Shown here: positions 52,932 to 62,110 of the stretch, one piece after another | Numbering within the stretch: the stretch's first letter is position 1 | How the letters are laid out: each line of letters begins with the position of its first letter | Assembly: GCA_027620495.1 (NCBI GenBank) | Contig: JAQCEA010000006.1 | Location: forward strand, 62,001-126,000 | Direction of reading: 5' to 3' | Length of the DNA: 64,000 nucleotides | DNA from: Pseudomonadota bacterium | Lineage (GTDB): Bacteria; Pseudomonadota; Alphaproteobacteria; Puniceispirillales; Puniceispirillaceae | Notes under the pieces: generated by a model | The model's input: the letters and a program-made list of their open reading frames with translations, nothing else | What the model was told of the DNA's origin: nothing | Database searches by the model: none | Made by a program: the position numbers and the translations under genes

Positions 52932-54769
52932 CAAATATACACTTCTTGTGACGCGGCATCGTCAGATGGCAGCGCGCCAGTAGCTGATGAACCAGTCGCA
53001 AAACCAGATGACTGGCGTTGCCACATCGCATAGTAAAGCCCCTGTTTGCGCATCAAATCTTGGTGCGTGCCGCGCTCAGTCACTTCACCTTCTGCCAAAA
53101 CGATAATTTCATCTGCATGAACAATGGTCGACAAACGGTGCGCAATCATCAGGGTTGTCTGGTTTTCAGACACGTCATTCAGCGCCTGCTGAATTTCCTT
53201 TTCGGTGCGGCTATCAAGCGCCGAGGTGGCTTCATCAAACAGAAAAACAGATGGGCGCTTTAAAATCGCCCGTGCAATGGCAACCCGTTGCTTTTCGCCG
53301 CCAGATAATTTTAATCCACGTTCACCCACCATGGTTTCATAGCCCTGCGGCAGTTTCGCAATAAACCTATCAATCGCCGCTAATCTGGCGGCATTCTCGA
53401 TATCAGCTTGGGTCGCATTTTCTCGGCCATATCCGATATTATAGCCAATGCTGGCATTGAACATAACGGTATCCTGCGGCACAATCGCAATCGCCGCGCG
53501 CAAGCTATTTTGCGTCACATCCCGCAAATCCTTGCCATCTAGACGCACCGCCCCTGATTGTGGATCATAAAAACGAAACAACAATCGCGAAATTGTGGTT
53601 TTTCCAGATCCGCTTGGCCCGACAATGGCCACACGTTTACCAGCTGGCACACGAAAGCTCACACCTTTTAAAATGGCTCGGTCACCATAGCTGAAATGTA
53701 CATTGTCAAAGACCAGATCGCCGCCCGAAATCACCAATGGTGCCGCGCCGTCACGATCAGCAATATCAGGCTTTTCATCAAGCAAGCCAAACATGCGTTC
53801 CATATCGACAAGCGCTTGGCGCAATTCACGATATACCCAGCCCAAAAAATTCAATGGCAGATAAAGTTGCAGAAGATAGGTATTCACCGCAACGAAATCA
53901 CCGATCGTCAATTGCCCATTTTGGATATCAAAACCCGCCATGATCATCATAATCATCAAACCAATCGCAATGATCCCGCCTTGTCCAATATTTACTACCG
54001 ACAGTGATGTTGTCGATTTGACAGCCATTTTTTCATAGGTTTTCATGGCCTCGTCATAACGCTGGGCCTCAACCTCTTCAGCATTGAAATATTTTACAGT
54101 TTCATAATTCAGAAATGAATCAACAGCGCGTGTGGCCGCCGCTTCATCAGCCGTATTCATGGCCCGGCGAAACCGAATCCGCCATTCGGTCACACGAATA
54201 GTGAAACAGATATAGGCAAGCACCGTGATAAATGTCACCGCCGCATAGGCACCGCCAAACAGGCTCCACAAAATAATGCTGACAAAAACCACTTCAACAA
54301 ATAGCGGCAATACCTCAAAAAACGCGATGGTGAGCATGAATTCAATGCCCTTGGCACCGCGGTCAATGGCCCTTGTCATCCCCCCGGTTTGACGATCCAT
54401 ATGAAATTGCAACGACAGGCTGTGCAGATAACGAAACGCGGTCATTGCCGCGCCGCGTACTGCTCGCTGTGCCACCTTGGCAAACAAATATTGTTTCGCT
54501 TCGGCAAAAACCTGCTGGCCAAGCCGCGCCAGCGCGTAACCCGCCACCAAAACGCCCAACGCCGACATCGCAAAGCCAGAGCTGCCATTCACCAGATCAA
54601 CCGCCGCACCATATAAAAGCGGGGTCATCATATTGGCACTTTTTGATGCCACCAGACAGCCAAAGGCCGCCATAATGCGCATACGAATGCGCCGGTTACC
54701 GCGAGGCGCGGTATAACGCATCAGTTCGCCAAGCAATCCGATTGTCTTTTGCCAATTGGCTTGTGACAT
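52931..54769 (-). CDS. Atm1-type ABC exporter (fused membrane and ATPase domains)
   Basis: A 612-residue half-transporter with six N-terminal helices (about residues 20-310) and a C-terminal ATPase. Walker A VAIVGPSGSGKTTISRLLFR is near residue 385, the signature LSGGEKQRVAIARAIL near residue 493 and Walker B SVFLFDEATSALD follows. The membrane part segments MTRAIDRGAKGIEFML, YETVKYFNAEEVEA and LNFLGWVYRELRQALVDMER are typical of Atm1/HMT exporters, which move glutathione-persulfide-type species for Fe-S metabolism. This fits its location beside the suf operon. Confidence 0.88.
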   Translation of the reverse strand: MSQANWQKTIGLLGELMRYTAPRGNRRIRMRIMAAFGCLVASKSANMMTPLLYGAAVDLVNGSSGFAMSALGVLVAGYALARLGQQVFAEAKQYLFAKVAQRAVRGAAMTAFRYLHSLSLQFHMDRQTGGMTRAIDRGAKGIEFMLTIAFFEVLPLFVEVVFVSIILWSLFGGAYAAVTFITVLAYICFTIRVTEWRIRFRRAMNTADEAAATRAVDSFLNYETVKYFNAEEVEAQRYDEAMKTYEKMAVKSTTSLSVVNIGQGGIIAIGLMIMMIMAGFDIQNGQLTIGDFVAVNTYLLQLYLPLNFLGWVYRELRQALVDMERMFGLLDEKPDIADRDGAAPLVISGGDLVFDNVHFSYGDRAILKGVSFRVPAGKRVAIVGPSGSGKTTISRLLFRFYDPQSGAVRLDGKDLRDVTQNSLRAAIAIVPQDTVMFNASIGYNIGYGRENATQADIENAARLAAIDRFIAKLPQGYETMVGERGLKLSGGEKQRVAIARAILKRPSVFLFDEATSALDSRTEKEIQQALNDVSENQTTLMIAHRLSTIVHADEIIVLAEGEVTERGTHQDLMRKQGLYYAMWQRQSSGFATGSSATGALPSDDAASQEVYI

Positions 54770-54824
54770 GTATCTGCTAGTCTTTCACGTCAATATTTTG
54801 CGATTGGTCCTAGAGGTGACGCCA

Positions 54825-55181
54825 TCAGCCATTGGTCACTGAAAAACTCTCACCACACCCACAGCGGGCAATTTCATTTGGATTATTAAACACAAACCGC
54901 GCTGAAAATTTATCTTCTTGCCAGTCCATTTCGGACCCGATCAAGAACATCACCGCGGTCGGGTCAATGAAAACTGTCACGCCTTTTTGTTCAACCTTAT
55001 CTTCAAACGGCTTTTGTTCGGTGGCAAATTGCACATCATATTGCATACCAGAACAACCTGCGGTCTTTACACCAATTCGCACCCCAATCACGCCATTATC
55101 TGCCTGATCCATTAACTGGCGCACATGAGACGCCGCCGCATCGGTCAGCGTTACCACTGGTTTTGTCGGGTCAAATTGCAT
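54825..55181 (-). CDS. sufA: SufA/IscA-type Fe-S assembly protein
   Basis: A 118-residue A-type carrier. The three cluster-binding cysteines are in VKTAGCSGMQYDV near residue 43 and the C-terminal RCGCGESF. GVIGVRIGV and ATEQKPFEDKVEQKGVTVFI complete the HesB fold. It is the last gene of the suf operon, 27 bases after sufT, followed by the Atm1-type exporter after 55 bases. Confidence 0.9.
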   Translation of the reverse strand: MQFDPTKPVVTLTDAAASHVRQLMDQADNGVIGVRIGVKTAGCSGMQYDVQFATEQKPFEDKVEQKGVTVFIDPTAVMFLIGSEMDWQEDKFSARFVFNNPNEIARCGCGESFSVTNG

Positions 55182-55208
55182 CTTTGTCTCCAGCAGATGT
55201 TGTTCACA

Positions 55209-55634
55209 TCAAAAATCAAGCGCCAAACGCGCATCATCACTCATTCTTTCCGGCGTCCATGGCGGTGACCACACCAATTCCACCGACACCGCACCAACCC
55301 CGTCTGCCGCGGCCACCGCGGCGGCCACCTGACCCGGCATTTCGCCAGCCACCGGGCATCCGGGCGCTGTGAGCGACATGGTGATATAGACATCACCATT
55401 TTGCCGCCGGTCAACATCATAGATCAGTCCCAGATCAAATATATTAACCGGAATTTCCGGGTCATGAACTGTTTTTAATGCATCTTTAACAACAATTGGA
55501 TCGGCTGGGCCGCTGGCATCTGTCAGCGCTGTTCCCGCCCGCGCAATAAAGCCTTGGCTGGTATCAGGAAGAAAAGCATCAAGACCGGGGCCGTCATCCG
55601 GCGGGAAAGCATTTGGTTTTGTCTGGTCTTTCAT
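55209..55634 (-). CDS. sufT: SUF-associated MIP18-type protein SufT
   Basis: A 141-residue protein of the MIP18/DUF59 family. Residues about 45-141 form the domain: VVKDALKTVHDPEIPVNIFD, LGLIYDVD and the conserved LTAPGCPVAGEMP. The N-terminal 40 residues are proline- and aspartate-rich and look disordered. SufT-type proteins assist Fe-S maturation. It is situated between sufS and sufA. Confidence 0.9.
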   Translation of the reverse strand: MKDQTKPNAFPPDDGPGLDAFLPDTSQGFIARAGTALTDASGPADPIVVKDALKTVHDPEIPVNIFDLGLIYDVDRRQNGDVYITMSLTAPGCPVAGEMPGQVAAAVAAADGVGAVSVELVWSPPWTPERMSDDARLALDF

Positions 55635-55670
55635 TTTCAGCCATCCCTTCGCCGGAACCTGATATCCGGC

Positions 55671-56924
55671 CTAGCCAAAAATCCGATTAACTTTTTCAAG
55701 CGCCGTTGCCAGCACATCAAATTCCTGCTTTGTCGTATACACACCAACCGAAGCGCGCGCCGTAGATGGCACGTCAAGAAAATCCATCAGCGGTTGCGCG
55801 CAATGGTGCCCGGCCCTAATGGCCACACCATCATTATCGATTATGGTCGAAATATCATGGGGATGAGCGCTATCCATGGTGAATGACACAACACCAGATT
55901 TACCCGCCGCTGTACCAATCAGGTGAAGCCCTTTAACAGCCGAAAGCCGCTGATGCGCATAGGCCAAAATGTCTTTTTCATGTGCGCGGATATTGTCCAT
56001 CCCGATTTGCGAGACATAATCAACAGCGGCACCAAGCGCGATGGTTTCGGCAATGGCCGGGGTGCCAGCTTCAAACCGTTGCGGCGGGTCGGCATAGGTG
56101 CTGCGCGCAATTGTTACCCGGTCGATCATATCACCACCGCCTAGAAATGGTGGCATATCCGCCAAAATATCGCCGCGCCCCCACAACACGCCAACCCCAT
56201 TCGGCCCATATAGTTTATGGGCTGAAAACACATAAAAATCAGCCCCTAGCGCCTGTACATCCACTGGCATATGAACAACGCCCTGACAGCCATCAACCAC
56301 CAGTAGCGCCCCGGCAGACCGCGCTTGCTTGGCAATGTCCGCAACCGGAAACACCGTGCCTAAAACATTCGACACATGGGGGATTGCAATAATGCGTGTC
56401 TTGGCGGTGATCATATCGGTTAATGCGCCCATACGGAAACTGCCGTCATCTTCCATCGGAAAAGCCCGCACAACAGCCCCGGTCTTTTGCGCCACCATTT
56501 GCCACGGGACAATATTGGCATGATGTTCGGCAATGCTGATTAAAATTTCATCACCGGCCTGTAACCGCGGGGCCGCCCAGCTTTGGGCGATCAGATTTAA
56601 TGACATGGTCGCACCAGCGGTGAGTACGATTTCATCACCCGAAGCCGCGCCAATAAACCTAGCCACTTTGCCGCGCACCGCTTCATAGGCATCGGTTGAG
56701 GCCTCAGACAGGAAATGCAGCCCCCGATGTACGTTTGAATAGGTATCCTGATAGGCTGATACCAGCGCATCTACCACCTGATTAGGCTTTTGCGCAGAGG
56801 CAGCCGAGTCAAGATATACCAACGGCTTGCCATTGACCTGCCGCGACAAAATGGGAAAATCAGCGCGGATTTTGTCAATGTCAAAGGCAGGCCCCTGCCT
56901 AGCTGTCGCCATTTGGTTAGGCAT
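55671..56924 (-). CDS. sufS: Cysteine desulfurase SufS
   Basis: A 417-residue PLP enzyme releasing sulfur from cysteine. The PLP lysine lies in FYVFSAHKLYGPNGVGVLWG near residue 230, and the catalytic cysteine in AIRAGHHCAQPLMDFL near residue 368. LVYLDSAASAQKP near the N-terminus and SIAEHHANIVPWQ further support it. The start overlaps the sufD stop by 8 bases. SufE is not adjacent. Confidence 0.93.
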   Translation of the reverse strand: MPNQMATARQGPAFDIDKIRADFPILSRQVNGKPLVYLDSAASAQKPNQVVDALVSAYQDTYSNVHRGLHFLSEASTDAYEAVRGKVARFIGAASGDEIVLTAGATMSLNLIAQSWAAPRLQAGDEILISIAEHHANIVPWQMVAQKTGAVVRAFPMEDDGSFRMGALTDMITAKTRIIAIPHVSNVLGTVFPVADIAKQARSAGALLVVDGCQGVVHMPVDVQALGADFYVFSAHKLYGPNGVGVLWGRGDILADMPPFLGGGDMIDRVTIARSTYADPPQRFEAGTPAIAETIALGAAVDYVSQIGMDNIRAHEKDILAYAHQRLSAVKGLHLIGTAAGKSGVVSFTMDSAHPHDISTIIDNDGVAIRAGHHCAQPLMDFLDVPSTARASVGVYTTKQEFDVLATALEKVNRIFG

Positions 56925-58164
56925 TAACTGATCCTTCTTGTGCCAGCATCCAGGCGGTCACATGCGGCCGCAATAACGCGCTTAAATCAGCGTTTTCAAT
57001 CATATCCACAGCATCATCAAGGAACGCGGCAATTAACATGGCACGCGCCACTTCGGGTGAAATACCGCGACTGGTGAGATAGAAAAGCTGGGTTTCATCA
57101 AGTTCACCAACGGTTGCACCATGCGCGCAAATGACATCATCGGCATAAATTTCAAGCTCTGGCTTGGCATCAGCCTCGGCTTTACGCGATAATAGCAAGG
57201 CGCGGCTCATTTGCTGGCCATCGGTTTTTTGGGCGTCCTGTGCGACATGCACCTTGCCCTGAAAGACGCCGCGTGCCGCCCCATCCAACACACCGCGAAT
57301 AACTTGATTCGACTGACAATGACCGCGTGCATGTGTCATATTTGTGGTGATGTCATGATGCTGGTTCCGGCGTCCAAGATAAATCGCCGATAACCGGCAG
57401 TCAGCTGATTCAGCCGCTAACATTACATGCGCCTCTAACCGGGCAAGACAGCCGCCGATTGACAGCTGAAAACCATCCAGAACGGCAGCTTCGCCCATCT
57501 TAATGCCAGTGGCCGCTAGATGCGTTGTTGTGGCGCTATCTTGCTGGATTTTTGCATAATCCAATCTGGCGTTATCGGCGATATCAATAGCCATCACCGG
57601 CGCCGACAAGCCAACGCTGGCGCTATGCCATTCAGCGATCACCGCCTGTGCACCCTTGGCAACCCGCAGTAACACCACCGGATGCGTCGACACTGACCCG
57701 CTATTCCCGGTGAACATTAAAATGATCGGGGTTGTGACTGTTGCACCAGCCACCGCATCTAAAGCCAAACCGCTGGTCATCGCCGCCACAGACAGATCAG
57801 TTACCGGATGGTTAGCTGGCGCCAAATCAACGATAGCGCCCAAATCATCTTCATCAACAAGACGCGCGCTGATCCCTGTTGGCATATTTTCTAAACTGTT
57901 TGCGACCAACATACCGTTATGAAAACGAATGACATGCGCCCCAGCCGGCAGCGCATGAGCCGACAGGTTCCCAGTGCCATTTGCAAGATTGGCATCCGCC
58001 GGGCGCAAAGATAATTTATCCAACGAAGCCAGCCGGGTGAACCGCCATGCTTCATCTTCTGCCCCGGGCCAGCCGCGTTCCTGCCAACGTGCCAGCGCCG
58101 CCGCCTGCACCCCATTGAGGGTCGCTACATCCTGCAAATCAGGCTGCATCATCGATTCCGGCAT
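56917..58164 (-). CDS. sufD: Fe-S scaffold protein SufD
   Basis: A 415-residue partner of SufB and SufC in the scaffold complex. Conserved C-terminal parts are HARGHCQSNQVIRGVLDGAA, VFQGKVHVAQDAQKTDGQQM, ADDVICAHGATVGELDE and LFYLTSRGISPEVARAML with the conserved His in CAHGAT. It overlaps sufC by 26 bases and sufS by 8, indicating tight coupling. An internal ATG at 58152 is a possible start. Confidence 0.92.
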   Translation of the reverse strand: MPESMMQPDLQDVATLNGVQAAALARWQERGWPGAEDEAWRFTRLASLDKLSLRPADANLANGTGNLSAHALPAGAHVIRFHNGMLVANSLENMPTGISARLVDEDDLGAIVDLAPANHPVTDLSVAAMTSGLALDAVAGATVTTPIILMFTGNSGSVSTHPVVLLRVAKGAQAVIAEWHSASVGLSAPVMAIDIADNARLDYAKIQQDSATTTHLAATGIKMGEAAVLDGFQLSIGGCLARLEAHVMLAAESADCRLSAIYLGRRNQHHDITTNMTHARGHCQSNQVIRGVLDGAARGVFQGKVHVAQDAQKTDGQQMSRALLLSRKAEADAKPELEIYADDVICAHGATVGELDETQLFYLTSRGISPEVARAMLIAAFLDDAVDMIENADLSALLRPHVTAWMLAQEGSVNA

Positions 58165-58894
58165 AGCCTGACTCCTCTACCTCTAAGGCCAATTCTTTGC
58201 CACCAGACCGGCGAATTTTGCCATTCGCCAAAATATGCACATAATCCGGCACGATATGGTTCAATAAACGCTGATAATGGGTGATTACCAACATGCTCCG
58301 GTTGGCATCACGCAGCATATTCACACCCTCAGACACGATTTTGAGCGCGTCAACGTCAAGCCCGGAATCGGTCTCGTCAAGGACGGCTAGTTGCGGTTCA
58401 AGCAGTGCCATCTGCAAAATTTCATAGCGTTTCTTTTCACCGCCAGAAAACCCAACATTGACAGCACGTTTCAGCATTTCGTCATCAATGCTCAAATCCT
58501 TGGCCTTGGCGCGCACCATCTTGACAAATTCAAGCTGGTCAATTTCATCTTCACCCTTGTCAAGACGGCGTGCATTCACAGCAGCGCGCAAAAAGCTCAT
58601 CCCCGCCACCCCCGGCAATTCAACCGGGTATTGAAAGGCCAAAAACATACCAGCACGGGCGCGTTCATCGGCTTCCATTTCCAAAATAGACTGACCATTC
58701 ATTAACACATCACCGCCAGTGACCTCATAGCCATCACGTCCAGACAGCACATAGGACATGGTGCTTTTGCCTGACCCATTCGGCCCCATGATGGCATGAA
58801 TTTCACCATGATTAATGGTCAGGTTGATGCCTTTCAAAATTGGTGTGTCACCAACTGATGCGTGTAAATCTTTAATTTCGAGTAACGGCGTCAT
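58139..58894 (-). CDS. sufC: Fe-S assembly ATPase SufC
   Basis: A 251-residue ABC-type ATPase. Walker A is IMGPNGSGKSTMSYVLSG, the signature is GFSGGEKKRYEILQM and Walker B is AVLDETDSGLDVDAL, all standard for SufC. ATG 58894 gives the standard start; the frame extends up to 58957 into the end of sufB. It lies 31 bases after sufB and overlaps sufD. Confidence 0.94.
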   Translation of the reverse strand: MTPLLEIKDLHASVGDTPILKGINLTINHGEIHAIMGPNGSGKSTMSYVLSGRDGYEVTGGDVLMNGQSILEMEADERARAGMFLAFQYPVELPGVAGMSFLRAAVNARRLDKGEDEIDQLEFVKMVRAKAKDLSIDDEMLKRAVNVGFSGGEKKRYEILQMALLEPQLAVLDETDSGLDVDALKIVSEGVNMLRDANRSMLVITHYQRLLNHIVPDYVHILANGKIRRSGGKELALEVEESGYAGIDDAA

Positions 58895-58925
58895 TAGTTT
58901 TTTCCATTCATTCTTAGAAACATGA

Positions 58926-60380
58926 TTAGCCAACCGAACCTTCAAGGCTGATCCCAATCAGCTTTTGCGCTTCGACAGCAAACTCCATTGGCAATTCCTT
59001 CATCACCTCTTTGCAAAACCCATTTACGATCAATGAAACAGCATCTTCTTCGCTGATACCGCGTTGCAGACAGTAAAATAGCTGATCTTCCGAAATCCGT
59101 GAGGTTGTCGCCTCATGCTCAATTTTCGCACTTGGATTACGCGATACGATATACGGCACGGTGTGGGCCCCACACCGATCGCCAACAAGCAATGAGTCAC
59201 ATTGGGTAAAATTGCGAGCATTTTCAGCGCCCGGCTGAATCCGCACCAATCCGCGATAGCAATTTTGCGACCGCCCAGCCGAAATCCCCTTGGAAATAAT
59301 GGTCGACCGGCTCCCCTCGCCAATATGGATCATTTTTGTACCGGTATCGGCCTGCTGAAAATTATTGGTAAGCGCGACTGAATAAAATTCGCCAACCGAA
59401 TCTTTGCCTTGCAAAATACAGGATGGATATTTCCATGTGATTGCTGACCCGGTTTCGACCTGTGTCCATGAAATTTTTGACCGGTCGCCACGACACGCCC
59501 CACGTTTGGTGACAAAATTATAAATGCCCCCTTTGCCATTTTCATCGCCGGGATACCAATTCTGTACGGTTGAATATTTGATTTCCGCATCCTGCATAGC
59601 CACCAATTCGACAACCGCCGCATGCAGCTGGTTTTCGTCACGTTGCGGGGCTGTACAGCCTTCAAGATAGCTGACGTAAGATGAATCTTCAGCAATGATC
59701 AATGTGCGTTCAAATTGTCCGGTATTTTGTTCATTGATACGAAAATAGGTCGACAGTTCCATCGGGCAACGCACGCCTTTTGGAATATAGACAAACGACC
59801 CATCGGTGAACACCGCCGCATTTAGCGCTGAAAAATAATTATCCGCCACCGGAACAACTGACCCCATATAGGTTTTGATCAGCTCTGGATATTCGCGGAT
59901 AGCCTCGGAAATCGGGCAGAAAATAACGCCAGCTTTCGCCAATTCATCGCGGAATGTGGTGGCGACAGATACCGAATCAAACACCGCGTCAACCGCGACA
60001 ACACCCGCCAGCAGTTTCTGTTCACTAATTGGAATCCCAAGTTTTTCATAGGTTCTCAACAGTTCCGGATCAACCTCATCAAGCGATGCCGGGCCGTCAG
60101 ATGTCTTTGGCGCCGCATAATAATAAGCGTCCTGATAGTCGATCGGCGGGATATCAAGCTTTGCCCAATCTGGCGAATCCATCTTCTGCCATACGGCAAA
60201 GGCTTTCAGCCGCCATTCAAGCATCCATTCTGGTTCGTCCTTTTTGGCCGAAATAAACCGGATGATATCTTCATTCAGACCCTTTGGCGCTTTATCGCTC
60301 TCAATATCCGTCACAAACCCATATTTATATTTGCCTGTGGCTTGTTCCAGCGTTTCAATGGTCTCAAGTGTAGCGGCCAT
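58926..60380 (-). CDS. sufB: Fe-S scaffold protein SufB
   Basis: A 484-residue scaffold subunit. [60 protein letters not shown] and the C-terminal [20 protein letters not shown] are signatures of SufB. It is the first structural gene after the Rrf2 regulator, 30 bases downstream. The de novo assembly cysteine is in the [15 protein letters not shown] segment. Confidence 0.95.
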   Translation of the reverse strand: MAATLETIETLEQATGKYKYGFVTDIESDKAPKGLNEDIIRFISAKKDEPEWMLEWRLKAFAVWQKMDSPDWAKLDIPPIDYQDAYYYAAPKTSDGPASLDEVDPELLRTYEKLGIPISEQKLLAGVVAVDAVFDSVSVATTFRDELAKAGVIFCPISEAIREYPELIKTYMGSVVPVADNYFSALNAAVFTDGSFVYIPKGVRCPMELSTYFRINEQNTGQFERTLIIAEDSSYVSYLEGCTAPQRDENQLHAAVVELVAMQDAEIKYSTVQNWYPGDENGKGGIYNFVTKRGACRGDRSKISWTQVETGSAITWKYPSCILQGKDSVGEFYSVALTNNFQQADTGTKMIHIGEGSRSTIISKGISAGRSQNCYRGLVRIQPGAENARNFTQCDSLLVGDRCGAHTVPYIVSRNPSAKIEHEATTSRISEDQLFYCLQRGISEEDAVSLIVNGFCKEVMKELPMEFAVEAQKLIGISLEGSVG

Positions 60381-60410
60381 ATGGCGTTCCTCTCGTTACT
60401 TTGATTGGCG

Positions 60411-60896
60411 TCACGATAACATTTTACTTTGCGGTGCCGGCGACACCTTTTGATCGATTGCTTGTTCCTGATCAGCAGGCGCAAACAATTGTGCAGGATC
60501 AATCAAATCTTCCAAACTGACATCATTCAGTGCGTTGCGCACCGCTAAGTTCACCCGGTTCCAATTGCGGCTCATAAAACAACAATTGCTCACCATGCAG
60601 GGGGCTTGCGCCCCATCAACACAATCATTGACCGCGATCGGGCCTTCCATTACCTCGACAATCTGCACCAGCGAGATCATCGCGGCTTGCCGTGCCAATC
60701 GATAGCCGCCATGCACGCCGCGATGGGTATCCAACAAATCAGCCGCAACAAGGGTCTTGGCGACTTTTGCAACAGTCGGCTGGTTCAGGCCGGTCAATTC
60801 AGCAAGCTGTGCCGTGGCCAGAATTTCGCCCTGCCGATGCGCCAACACGCCCAACACCACAATGGCGTAATCTGTCATTCGATTCAGCTTAAACAT
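60411..60896 (-). CDS. sufR: Rrf2-family regulator of the SUF operon
   Basis: A 161-residue Rrf2 protein resembling the TIGR02944 SUF regulators. The winged helix covers LNRMTDYAIVVLGVLAHRQG and TGLNQPTVAKVAKTLVAADL. Cysteines for an Fe-S cluster occur in NDCVDGAQAPCMVSNCC (about residues 87-103), spaced differently from E. coli IscR. The ATG at 60896 gives the family N-terminus. It leads the operon and an inverted repeat GACCAATTTAGTC lies upstream, so autoregulation by cluster status is likely. Confidence 0.9.
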   Translation of the reverse strand: MFKLNRMTDYAIVVLGVLAHRQGEILATAQLAELTGLNQPTVAKVAKTLVAADLLDTHRGVHGGYRLARQAAMISLVQIVEVMEGPIAVNDCVDGAQAPCMVSNCCFMSRNWNRVNLAVRNALNDVSLEDLIDPAQLFAPADQEQAIDQKVSPAPQSKMLS

Positions 60897-60982
60897 GCCC
60901 CTGCCATCCACCGGATAGTGCCTGTGCCGACGGTCACAACATGTCTGACAGCCAGCGTTTTGCGAATGATTATCAAAATCAA

Positions 60983-60995
60983 GACCAATTTAGTC
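60983..60995. promoter_or_regulatory. Inverted repeat upstream of the suf operon
   Basis: GACCAATTTAGTC is an imperfect dyad of GAC-N7-GTC type about 87 bases before the sufR start. A GATAAT -10 candidate for the minus strand lies close at about 60967-60972, so a bound regulator would cover the -35 area. It resembles IscR-type sites of alphaproteobacteria as I remember them. Confidence 0.5.
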
Positions 60996-61137
60996 CTGTT
61001 TTGATCTATGTAGCGTTATTACCGATACGGTTCAAGGCCGCAGCAACGTTTTTTTTATGGTTTTTCCGGGAAATTTTGTCGCATGACACCCGAGATCATC
61101 ACGCGTGTCATCGCCCGTTATGTGCGGGTGCGGCGGT

Positions 61138-61467
61138 TTAGTTAAAGGCCTCAGGCCGCAGAAGATATCGCTCTCCGTCAAGGCCATCGAACATTTCGTC
61201 AACGTCAGGATGACCTATCGGGCCATTTTCCCAGTCAGGGAGAAGATTTTGCTGGCTGACATAGGCGGTGTAATAGCTGTCGGAATTTTCGGCAAGCAAA
61301 TGATAGAAAGGTTGGGCCTTGTCCGGGCGCAATTCCGCCGGGATTGACTCATACCATTCGTCGGTATTGTCAAATTCCGGGTCAACATCAACAACCACAC
61401 CCCGAAAAGGATATAGCCGGTGTTTGACGATGGCACCAATACCAAATTTTGCGCTTTTGTCGGTCAT
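61138..61467 (-). CDS. hspQ: Heat shock protein HspQ
   Basis: A 109-residue protein of the HspQ (hemimethylated-DNA-binding-like) family. KFGIGAIVKHRLYPFRGVVV near the N-terminus and DKAQPFYHLLAENSDSYYTA with YVSQQNLLPD are characteristic. HspQ proteins act with Lon or on DnaA stability in enterics. It lies 44 bases after rpmF on the same strand. The hairpin over the rpmF stop separates them. Confidence 0.9.
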   Translation of the reverse strand: MTDKSAKFGIGAIVKHRLYPFRGVVVDVDPEFDNTDEWYESIPAELRPDKAQPFYHLLAENSDSYYTAYVSQQNLLPDWENGPIGHPDVDEMFDGLDGERYLLRPEAFN

Positions 61468-61504
61468 TAAAATTTTGAGATCAGATGGTGATCACGGTTT
61501 GATT

Positions 61505-61523
61505 GACCGCATTAAATGCGGTC
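61505..61523 (-). terminator. Perfect hairpin over the rpmF stop codon
   Basis: GACCGCAT and ATGCGGTC form a perfect 8-bp stem with a 3-base loop, and the rpmF stop TAA lies in it. No T-run follows on the minus strand, so it may be a weak terminator, an RNA stabiliser or a regulatory structure for hspQ. Confidence 0.45.
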
Positions 61524-61697
61524 TTTAACCTTCAAAACCTGCTTGCCACGATACATACCGGTTTTAAGATCGATATGATGCGGGCGATGCAGTTCCCCTG
61601 TCACCTTGTCTTCGACATAAGCATCTGCAGCGAGGGCGTCATGAGCGCGGCGCATGTTACGCTTTGATTTGGTGATTTTACTCTTTGGAACAGCCAT
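61512..61697 (-). CDS. rpmF: 50S ribosomal protein L32
   Basis: A 61-residue L32 of the alphaproteobacterial, zinc-free type. [20 protein letters not shown] is the invariant start and [20 protein letters not shown] fills the C-terminal half; no cysteines are present. It stands alone rather than with the plsX-fabH genes found next to rpmF in many bacteria. A TTGACA promoter lies at 61855-61883. Confidence 0.97.
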   Translation of the reverse strand: MAVPKSKITKSKRNMRRAHDALAADAYVEDKVTGELHRPHHIDLKTGMYRGKQVLKVKDRI

Positions 61698-61854
61698 GTT
61701 CTTGCTCTTTCTTCTTCTCTATGCAGATCGGTATTACATTCATAGGCCAAATGCTGGTGTTTTGGCATGCGGCCACGCGAAAACGCCGGTAATCTAAAAC
61801 GCGTTATGTCGGTTCCGACATTGCCTATGGATCAAGACATGCCGAAGCGACGAA

Positions 61855-61883
61855 CATGTAGGGGAAAGCTGATGTAATGTCAA
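61855..61883 (-). promoter_or_regulatory. Candidate rpmF promoter
   Basis: On the minus strand a perfect TTGACA (61878-61883) and TACATG (61855-61860) are 17 bases apart. The leader to rpmF would be about 150 bases and contains a TGTCGG-TT-CCGACA inverted repeat at 61807-61820. The remaining part of this 413-base region holds the hsp20 promoter on the other strand; no gene is seen. Confidence 0.5.
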
Positions 61884-61979
61884 GTGATGCTGTAAGGGCA
61901 ATTGCCAGCAATACCCTGTTCTGGACCAACAAATCCCAGATTAAAAAACATCAAAAAATCAAAAAAAAATGTCCGCAGT

Positions 61980-62009
61980 CTTGAAAGCAGGATATTGGCA
62001 TCATAGATC
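61980..62009 (+). promoter_or_regulatory. Candidate heat-shock promoter of hsp20
   Basis: CTTGAAA (61980-61986) followed after 15-17 bases by CATAGATC resembles alphaproteobacterial RpoH promoters (CTTGAA then CCATAT-like). A housekeeping reading (TTGAAA, 17 bases, TAGATC) is also possible. The leader would be about 95 bases. Confidence 0.4.
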
Positions 62010-62050
62010 GTTAATGTGACGCCATAACGGGTCACAACAACGCTAACCGG

Positions 62051-62110
62051 CCTTGTTTGCTGTTCAACAGGGACATCGGCCGCAAACTCGCTTTTTACAA
62101 GGAGACTGAT
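62051..62110 (+). promoter_or_regulatory. Possible RNA thermometer in hsp20 leader
   Basis: CCTTGTTTGC (62051-62060) can pair with GCAAAC (62082-62087) and, beyond a bulge, AAGG (62099-62102) of the hsp20 ribosome site AAGGAG. This would hide the ribosome site in a long imperfect hairpin, as ROSE-type heat-shock leaders do; a TTGCT element as in ROSE is present. Confidence 0.4.
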
